Of a stretch of 33,384 nucleotides of DNA, positions 27,035-33,384 are shown piece after piece. Both the position numbers and the translations under genes were made by a program. Origin of the DNA: Sulfurovum sp. (lineage in GTDB: Bacteria; Campylobacterota; Campylobacteria; Campylobacterales; Sulfurovaceae); NCBI GenBank assembly GCA_026982075.1, contig JALSHU010000012.1, positions 1-33,384 of the forward strand. The letters run 5' to 3'. The notes beneath the pieces are model-generated. The model was not told the origin of the DNA. It did no database searches and worked only from the letters and a program-made list of their open reading frames with translations. Each line of letters begins with the position of its first letter. Position 1 is the stretch's first letter.

Positions 27035-28303
27035 CTACAGTACCTGATAGGCAATATCAGTTCGGCATTGTTTTCCTGCGTAATGTATCTGACCTACAAG
27101 CATATAGGCATGACGCTGTGCTTCTTTAATACTATCACCAATACCCACGCAAACCAAAACACGCCCACCTGTAGCATACAGTTTACCTTCATCACCCCGA
27201 GTAACCCCTGCATACGAAATATGTGCATTTTCATTTAATTCTTCATGATAAATATCATCAATAATAATTTCAGCAGGTGCAGAACTTTTATAAGGGTAGT
27301 CTCTGCTTGCCATAACTACACCCACGGCGTATTTGTCATGAAACTCTATTTTAGCACTCTTCAAGTCAGCTGTTGCTGCTTTGTAAAAAAGTTCAGACGC
27401 TGGTGATTTGAGTAAAGGCATGAGTTCTTCACATTCAGGATCTCCAAAGCGTACATTGTACTCCAGAATAATAGGTTCACCTTTTACAACCATTACTCCG
27501 ATAAACAATACACCTTTAAAAGGCATACCTTCAGCCCTCATGCCTTCTAAAGTTGGGATAATCACACGTTCATCAAGTTTCTTATATATGTCATCATTAA
27601 CCAATGGTGTAGGTGCATACGCCCCCATACCACCAGTATTTGGGCCCTTGTCATTGTTTAACAGTCTTTTATGATCCTGGGCTGCAGGTAAAACAATATA
27701 ATCATTACCATCACAAATAGCAAATACAGACAACTCATATCCATCTAAAAACTCTTCAACAACGATACTTGTCCCTGCATCCCCAAATGAATTCCCAGAA
27801 AGCATCTCTCCTGCAGCTTTTTTCGCTTCATCTTTACTTTGTGCAATAATAACACCTTTTCCGCCACACAAACCATCTGCTTTTACTACAATAGGCTCAT
27901 CTAATTTCTCAATAAATGCATACGCATCTTGCAGGGAATTTGTTTCAATATATTTAGCTGTTGGTACATTATGTCGTGCCAAAAAGTTTTTCATAAATAT
28001 CTTAGAACCCTCCAACTGTGCAGCTTTTGCAGAAGGACCAAAAATAGTCAAACCTCTGGCTTCAAATACATCAACTATCCCATCTACTAGTGGACCTTCT
28101 GGTCCGACAATAGTCAAATCAACAGCATTATTTTCAACAAAGTCTGCCAACTCCGAAAAATCGGAGATACTCAGGTTTTCTCCTAAGGTATCGGTTCCAC
28201 CATTGCCAGGAGCAAAATAAATTTTCTCTACATTCTCATCTTTACTGAGTGCCAATCCAATAGAATATTCTCTACCACCTGCACCTAATATTAATACATT
28301 CAT
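27035..28303 (-). CDS. purD: Phosphoribosylamine-glycine ligase
   Basis: MNVLILGAGGREYSIGLALSKDENVEKIYFAPGNGGT...TIVGPEGPLVDGIVD...FGDPECEELMPLL; start set at MNVLILGAGGRE. Confidence 0.97.
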   Translation of the reverse strand: MNVLILGAGGREYSIGLALSKDENVEKIYFAPGNGGTDTLGENLSISDFSELADFVENNAVDLTIVGPEGPLVDGIVDVFEARGLTIFGPSAKAAQLEGSKIFMKNFLARHNVPTAKYIETNSLQDAYAFIEKLDEPIVVKADGLCGGKGVIIAQSKDEAKKAAGEMLSGNSFGDAGTSIVVEEFLDGYELSVFAICDGNDYIVLPAAQDHKRLLNNDKGPNTGGMGAYAPTPLVNDDIYKKLDERVIIPTLEGMRAEGMPFKGVLFIGVMVVKGEPIILEYNVRFGDPECEELMPLLKSPASELFYKAATADLKSAKIEFHDKYAVGVVMASRDYPYKSSAPAEIIIDDIYHEELNENAHISYAGVTRGDEGKLYATGGRVLVCVGIGDSIKEAQRHAYMLVGQIHYAGKQCRTDIAYQVL

Positions 28304-28384
28304 AAATTTCTCCCAAATATCAAAAATCAACCAATTGTGGGCTTGTTTAATAGTGATAAGAATTGTACGTAGAGGGTTTTTCAA

Positions 28385-28649
28385 AATGTCTGAAGGCGAA
28401 CTCCCTGTTCGTCAATGGCATTTTGGGAAAGCCTATGCGTGCAAATATCGTTACTAATACATGCCCCGGATGAGCGTTCTGTTTTAAGTCGGCCCTAATA
28501 AGCCAACGGTGTAGGAGAGAGTCTCTCTTTAGGGGATAGTTTCTCGTGTATTAACCACACTCAAACGAAAGCTTCCACTCACCAAAAGACTACATGTCCC
28601 ACTAAGATTAATGTTGGACCCCAAATACAGTCGTCGCATCATCTAGGTT
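28385..28649 (-). ncRNA. Candidate structured ncRNA upstream of purD (6S RNA-like?); 3' boundary uncertain
   Basis: GC-richer non-coding stretch on the minus strand with a TATAAT -10 box (28656-28661) just upstream; complementary segments UUUGGG/CCCAAA, GUGGGA/UCCUAC, CCCUAA/UUAGGG, CCAAC/GUUGG and hairpins AGAGA-GAC-UCUCU and CGAAC-AGGGA-GUUCG; no long ORF. Confidence 0.45.
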
Positions 28650-28685
28650 AAGTTAATTATATCCTATTTGAAATTATAGTTAGGC

Positions 28686-29315
28686 TTAAATTAAAGATTT
28701 TGCTTTTTTAATACATGCTTCAATCATAGGCTCATCTGCCACAACACATTTTACATTATCTGGTAAATGTTTTTTTGTTGATTCACCTATCACAACTGCC
28801 GTATAGCTCTTATCCCATTTAAAATTTTTTAAAAAACAATGGATTGTAGAGGGTGAAGTAAAAATAATGATAGCATCCTTACATGGTTTATCTATATTCT
28901 TATAGTGAACACATGATGTTTGATAGATAATGTGTTCTGTTATCTCTAAGCCTGCATGAGATAAAAACTGCTTTACATCAAAAAATACTTCTTTGGGACG
29001 TAGATACAAGATTTTTTTATACTGAAATTTTTGAATAATATCGTTACCCAATCTTTCTCCATAAAATGATTCGGGCTTATATATCACCCTTCCTCCTAGA
29101 TTGACTATTTCTCTTGCTGTAGCAGCCCCTATTGCTAAACAGGGAAGCTCTTTCCATTTTGGATTCAATTGTTCTATGCTTTTAACAGCTTGCTTTGAAG
29201 TAAACATAAGAATATCATAACCAGAAAAATCTATCTGTACATCTAACAAAGAAAACTCAATCATAGGAAGATGATAAATATTTTCTTTAGAAACAGGTGA
29301 TAAAAGATATATCAT
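28686..29315 (-). CDS. hemD: Uroporphyrinogen-III synthase
   Basis: YDILMFTSKQAVKSI...LPCLAIGAATAREIVNLGGRVIYKP...ILYLRPKE...IIIFTSPSTIHCFLKNF...AVVIGESTKKHL. Confidence 0.85.
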   Translation of the reverse strand: MIYLLSPVSKENIYHLPMIEFSLLDVQIDFSGYDILMFTSKQAVKSIEQLNPKWKELPCLAIGAATAREIVNLGGRVIYKPESFYGERLGNDIIQKFQYKKILYLRPKEVFFDVKQFLSHAGLEITEHIIYQTSCVHYKNIDKPCKDAIIIFTSPSTIHCFLKNFKWDKSYTAVVIGESTKKHLPDNVKCVVADEPMIEACIKKAKSLI

Positions 29316-30241
29316 TCCTTCTCTTTTAATAAAGTGTGGTCATTTAACATTGCCTCATTGATTGCCTCATCATCATAAGGATCAAAATGTGGCGTGATTA
29401 CCCATTTTTTTTGCTTTTCAATGAGTTTAATCTTATCTTCTATTTCATCTGCAATTCTATGTGCTTCTATTAGACGCATACTAGGACGCAAGACCAGGTG
29501 AAACTCAACAAAATTAGTACTCCCATCTGTTCTTGTTTTAAGCCAGTGATAGCTGGTAACCTCTGGATGTTGAGAAATAATTTCACCAATCTTGGCTACA
29601 CTATCCCCTTCTAATGCACGATCTAGAAGTATTTCTATACCCTCAACAATAATTTCATAAGCCGTATAAATAATATATACTCCTATGCCTAAACCAAACA
29701 GTGCATCTATCCAGTCTAGGCCTGTCATTGCAACTAATGCCAATGCCAATAAAACTGCTGTATTTGATAAAAGATCTGTCTGGTAATGCAAGGCGTCTGC
29801 TTTTATGACCAAGCTATCTGTTTCCTTGGCAACTTTACGTAAATACTGTACCAAAAAGTATGTAAGTAAAATAGAAATCAACATAGCAATAATAGAAGGT
29901 ATCAAAAGAGAAGTTTTGGTTGTATTTACCAATTTTTCAATCGCTATATAAATAATGTAAAACCCTGATATCGTAATCACTGTACCTTCAATGACAGCAG
30001 CAATTGCTTGAATTTTTCCCTTACCGTATTGATAAGCACTGTTAGGGTGTTCTTCAGATTTTTTAATCGCAAAATAATTAAACAGAGATACTGCCATATC
30101 TAAAATAGAATCAATGGCTGAAGCGAGTACTGCAACAGAGCCACTTGCTAAACCTACAATGAGCTTAATCAGCACAAGTATCATGGCCACTGAACTTGAA
30201 ATAATAGTAGCACGTTTTTGTGGTGATTGTTGTTGATCCAC
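29312..30241 (-). CDS. Cation diffusion facilitator (CDF) family transporter
   Basis: GLASGSVAVLASAIDSILDMAVSLFNYFAI...HPNSAYQYGKGKIQAIAAVIEG...LVIKADALHYQTDLLSNTAVLLAL. Confidence 0.92.
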   Translation of the reverse strand: MDQQQSPQKRATIISSSVAMILVLIKLIVGLASGSVAVLASAIDSILDMAVSLFNYFAIKKSEEHPNSAYQYGKGKIQAIAAVIEGTVITISGFYIIYIAIEKLVNTTKTSLLIPSIIAMLISILLTYFLVQYLRKVAKETDSLVIKADALHYQTDLLSNTAVLLALALVAMTGLDWIDALFGLGIGVYIIYTAYEIIVEGIEILLDRALEGDSVAKIGEIISQHPEVTSYHWLKTRTDGSTNFVEFHLVLRPSMRLIEAHRIADEIEDKIKLIEKQKKWVITPHFDPYDDEAINEAMLNDHTLLKEKE

Positions 30242-30388
30242 GAACTTTCCTTCTTAAAAATATAACTTACATAAGTATGCTAAATTATTCTATCATATAT
30301 TGATTAATATAATCTCATTTATGCTATAGTTTAACTTCAACATCATACTTTATATAAAGTTAATTTAAACATACATCGGATAAGAACA

Positions 30389-32722
30389 ATGAATAATCAA
30401 ATAAATGCAGAAGATTTTAATCAAGCTATTGACAATAAGTCCATCTCATTTGAAAACCGCCTAACCTACGATAAATTAAGTTTTTACTATATCTCAGTAC
30501 CTATTATGCTACTTGGTAATATATTAGGAGCATTCTTACTAAGTGCTATGCAGATTAATGTTGTAGATTTCTACTTTATAGGTATCTGGTTACTTGTGAG
30601 TTTTATTATGTTTTTGTATCAACTGTACCATTACTATCAATTTAAAAATGAAACAGAAGAAAATAAACTTAAAAATGCTGATATATGGCTAGATAAATAC
30701 TATACTAATATACTCCTTAGTGGTATTGTATGGGGTAGTGCCGCATTTTTAGTTTTTCCTGAATCCAATCTACTAAATCAAATGATTGTCATGTTGTTTC
30801 TATTTGCCATTGGTTTTTCTGCTATGGGAGTACTTGCTTCAAAGCAAGATTTGCTTTTAACCTATGTCTTAGCTACCTATTCACCCCTTATTTTACGTTT
30901 ATTTTTTATGGAAGATGATTTATATACTAAAATTGCTTATGCGGTATTGGCTTTAATGCTTATCATGATACTCATAGCAAACTATTATGGCAAAATCATC
31001 AATAACTCTTTAAATAACCGTCAACACTTTATTACCATTAAACATTCCCATGAAAAGCTGAAAGAACGATTTTTTTCCTTATTTGAACGTGCACCTGTAG
31101 GCATATATTATTATGACAAAGATTTAAAACTGCAAGATGTTAATACTCACTTTATACAAATGAATAAAGTAGAGACAAAAGAGGATTTACTCAATTTAAA
31201 TCTTAACACATTAACTGATAAGCGAATTATCAATACACATGAAAAAGTATTTAAGGGGAACAGTAGTCATTATCGTGGTCCATTTGAAATACAAAACAAT
31301 GATACAAATATTTATGTAAACCTCTCGTGTGTACCTATGTTTGACTCGGATGGTAATGTTGCTGGAGGTATTACAATCATTAATGATATTACCAATGAAA
31401 TTACAGCAAAAGAAGAAATGATTAGGCATGCCTATTATGACATGCTTACCAGTATTCCAAATCGTACACTACTCATGGATAAATTAAAAAGTTTTCTCAT
31501 TGATAGAAAAGATCAAAAAGAATATGCATCACTTCTTTTTTTAGATATTGATAATTTTAAAAAAGTTAATGAAACTTACGGACATGATGTAGGAGATAAT
31601 TTACTTAAGCAAGTTGTAATCCGTATAGAAAAAATGATTGGTAATACGGAAATATTTGCACGTATCAGTGGAAATAAGTTTGTTATATTACTTCCTATAT
31701 TAGATATAGACGAAATACAATCTCAAACATTAGTAACACAGTACATAGACTCAATTAACAAACAGTTTCTTCTCCCCTTAAATTTGGCAGGAGAAGAGTA
31801 TCATCTGAGTTTTACTATTGGTGCTGTTTTATTTCATGATAATACTGTATCAGCATATGACCTTCTCAAGCGTTCTGAGACAGCAATGTACCGGGCAAAA
31901 AATTCAGTCAAAGGCTCAAGCCTATTTTATCGAAGCAGTATGAGTGAATATATTAAAGAAGAACTCATGCTTGAAAATGACATCCATAAAGCGATCAAAA
32001 ACCATGAATTTGAAATATATTATCAACCACAACTTGATTTTTATGAAAATAAAATTATAGGGGCTGAAGCACTTGTACGATGGAACCACCCGACGAAGGG
32101 GTCTATCCCTCCTGCAAAATTTATACCTATCGCTGAAGAGAGTGGTATTATTATTAAACTAGAAGAATTGATTTTTGATAAAGTACTTGAAGAAATAAAA
32201 ATACTTAGTTTATTGGAAAATGGTTTTACACTTAATCATATTGCTATTAATGTTAGTACCATACATTTTCTACAGCCACATTTTGTTGAAAAACTAATGC
32301 TTCTAGTGAGTAAACACAAAGTCAAACCAGAATGGGTTGAACTTGAAATAACTGAAAATGGGGTGATGCAAAATATTAAAGATGCGGTCCAGAAAGTGCA
32401 TGAATTAAAATCTTTTGGTTTTACAATTTCTCTCGATGATTTTGGTACAGGATACTCCTCATTAGCATATTTGAAAGAATTGCCAGTAGATACCATAAAG
32501 GTTGATCAATCATTTGTTTTTAATATGAATGAAAATGCTGGTGATGCAATGATTGTGGAGTCAGTTGTAGCCATAGGGAAAAAATTTAGTTTCAAAATTT
32601 TAGCTGAAGGAGTTGAAAATAAAGAGACATTAGCACAGCTAAAATTAATCAATTGTGATTCTTATCAAGGTTTTTTTGCGCATAAACCAATGCCTCTTGA
32701 GCAGTTAATAAAATTACTCTAA
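30389..32722 (+). CDS. Membrane-anchored PAS-GGDEF(degenerate)-EAL protein, putative c-di-GMP phosphodiesterase
   Basis: N-terminal TM helices; PAS-like FERAPVGIYYYDKDLKLQDVN; GGDEF domain with SGNKF in place of GGDEF; EAL domain with EALVRW, INVS, LEITE, DDFGTGYSS, KVDQSF, AEGVE, QGF. Confidence 0.93.
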   Translation: MNNQINAEDFNQAIDNKSISFENRLTYDKLSFYYISVPIMLLGNILGAFLLSAMQINVVDFYFIGIWLLVSFIMFLYQLYHYYQFKNETEENKLKNADIWLDKYYTNILLSGIVWGSAAFLVFPESNLLNQMIVMLFLFAIGFSAMGVLASKQDLLLTYVLATYSPLILRLFFMEDDLYTKIAYAVLALMLIMILIANYYGKIINNSLNNRQHFITIKHSHEKLKERFFSLFERAPVGIYYYDKDLKLQDVNTHFIQMNKVETKEDLLNLNLNTLTDKRIINTHEKVFKGNSSHYRGPFEIQNNDTNIYVNLSCVPMFDSDGNVAGGITIINDITNEITAKEEMIRHAYYDMLTSIPNRTLLMDKLKSFLIDRKDQKEYASLLFLDIDNFKKVNETYGHDVGDNLLKQVVIRIEKMIGNTEIFARISGNKFVILLPILDIDEIQSQTLVTQYIDSINKQFLLPLNLAGEEYHLSFTIGAVLFHDNTVSAYDLLKRSETAMYRAKNSVKGSSLFYRSSMSEYIKEELMLENDIHKAIKNHEFEIYYQPQLDFYENKIIGAEALVRWNHPTKGSIPPAKFIPIAEESGIIIKLEELIFDKVLEEIKILSLLENGFTLNHIAINVSTIHFLQPHFVEKLMLLVSKHKVKPEWVELEITENGVMQNIKDAVQKVHELKSFGFTISLDDFGTGYSSLAYLKELPVDTIKVDQSFVFNMNENAGDAMIVESVVAIGKKFSFKILAEGVENKETLAQLKLINCDSYQGFFAHKPMPLEQLIKLL

Positions 32723-32729
32723 TCTTATT

Positions 32730-32766
32730 GTTACGACATCTTCTCTAAAAAGAAGATGTTGTAAAC
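32730..32766. terminator. Hairpin between convergent EAL gene and htpG
   Basis: GTTACGACATCTTCT-CTAAAA-AGAAGATGTTGTAAAC; strong stem, weak U-tract. Confidence 0.5.
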
Positions 32767-32768
32767 AC

Positions 32769-33384
32769 TTAAATTACTTTGCTGGTTAAAGATGCTATAC
32801 GAGAAGCAAATGCCCCTTTATCTTTAATCTCTATACCTTCAGAAAGCCTTGCAGAATCCAATAGTATCCAAGAGATGTCCTCAAATAATGCTGTGTCATC
32901 TAAAGTACCTAGCTTTTGTATTAACTCATGGTCTGGATTAATTTCCAATATCATTGGTGCTTCAGGCATTGCCTCACCCATCTGTGCAAATATTCCTGCC
33001 ATTGCAGCCATAGGATCTGATGGATCATTCACCACACAAGAAGGACTATCAATCAGACGTGTAGATGTTTTTACAGTTTTCACTTCTGAACCTAAAACTT
33101 CTTTTATTTTGTCAGTGAGTGCTTTAAATTCTTTTTCTATCTCTTCTCTCTCTTCTTCAGTTTTAGAATCAGGTGCTTCGATAGTTGTAATATCTTTTAG
33201 TTCCCACTCTTTATACTGCCCTATCATAGGGGTAACAATACTATCTTCATCTTTGTCATCCATGATAAGTACTTCAATATTTGCTTTATTGTATGCTTCA
33301 AGCAAAGGTGAGTTTCTAAGCATTTTTTCATCTTCACCTAAAAGATAGTAAATTACTTTCTTCTCTGAATCTGCTCGTGAAATA
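32769..33384 (-). CDS. htpG: Heat-shock protein HtpG (HSP90), C-terminal part, truncated at window edge
   Basis: KVIYYLLGEDEKMLRNSPLLEAYNKANIEVLIMDDKDEDSIVTPMIGQYKEWELKDIT...LEINPDHELIQKL; frame continues beyond 33384. Confidence 0.9.
   Translation of the reverse strand, partial: ISRADSEKKVIYYLLGEDEKMLRNSPLLEAYNKANIEVLIMDDKDEDSIVTPMIGQYKEWELKDITTIEAPDSKTEEEREEIEKEFKALTDKIKEVLGSEVKTVKTSTRLIDSPSCVVNDPSDPMAAMAGIFAQMGEAMPEAPMILEINPDHELIQKLGTLDDTALFEDISWILLDSARLSEGIEIKDKGAFASRIASLTSKVI

Noticed and set aside
28385-28649. tmRNA, RNase P RNA or 4.5S RNA at this locus
   Set aside because: No tRNA-like 3' end with CCA or tag ORF (tmRNA), no GAGGAAAGUCC (RNase P), no GGUCAGGNCCGGAAGGNAGCAG (SRP).
1-33384. 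CRISPR array, transposon/IS, prophage, toxin-antitoxin or restriction/defence system
   Set aside because: No repeat-spacer pattern, transposase, integrase, phage structural or defence-family motifs were seen in any ORF.

Overview
AT-rich (~35% GC by eye) bacterial chromosome segment, most likely from a Sulfurovum/Sulfurimonas-like member of the Campylobacterota (inferred from protein flavour and gene content). Left third: copper-homeostasis cluster (YHS-domain P-type ATPase start, c-type cytochrome, porin, Cys/Lys-rich secreted peptide, two multicopper oxidases, DUF302, SHOCT, CopB). It is followed by a strong c-di-GMP-I (GEMM-I) riboswitch with its own promoter and a candidate terminator, heading a two-gene operon for a DUF1800-like lipoprotein and a DUF1501 Tat-type protein. 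Next come recR, a Dabb protein, dnaJ, a DPS-like ferritin behind Fur/PerR-like palindromes, an uncharacterised protein, a PsrABC/PhsABC-type Mo-oxidoreductase operon, HU, a HAD phosphatase, tRNA-Leu(GAG) and atpE. The right part is mostly housekeeping: an FtsK-like single-domain protein, pnp, a phosphoribosyltransferase, a J-domain protein, lptD, RDD, purD, a candidate structured ncRNA (6S-like?), hemD, a CDF transporter, a degenerate-GGDEF/intact-EAL protein and partial htpG. The most notable observations are the riboswitch-controlled DUF1800/DUF1501 pair and a repeated TGTGCA-N7-TGCACA dyad at several copper-cluster promoters. No CRISPR array, IS element or prophage was recognised.
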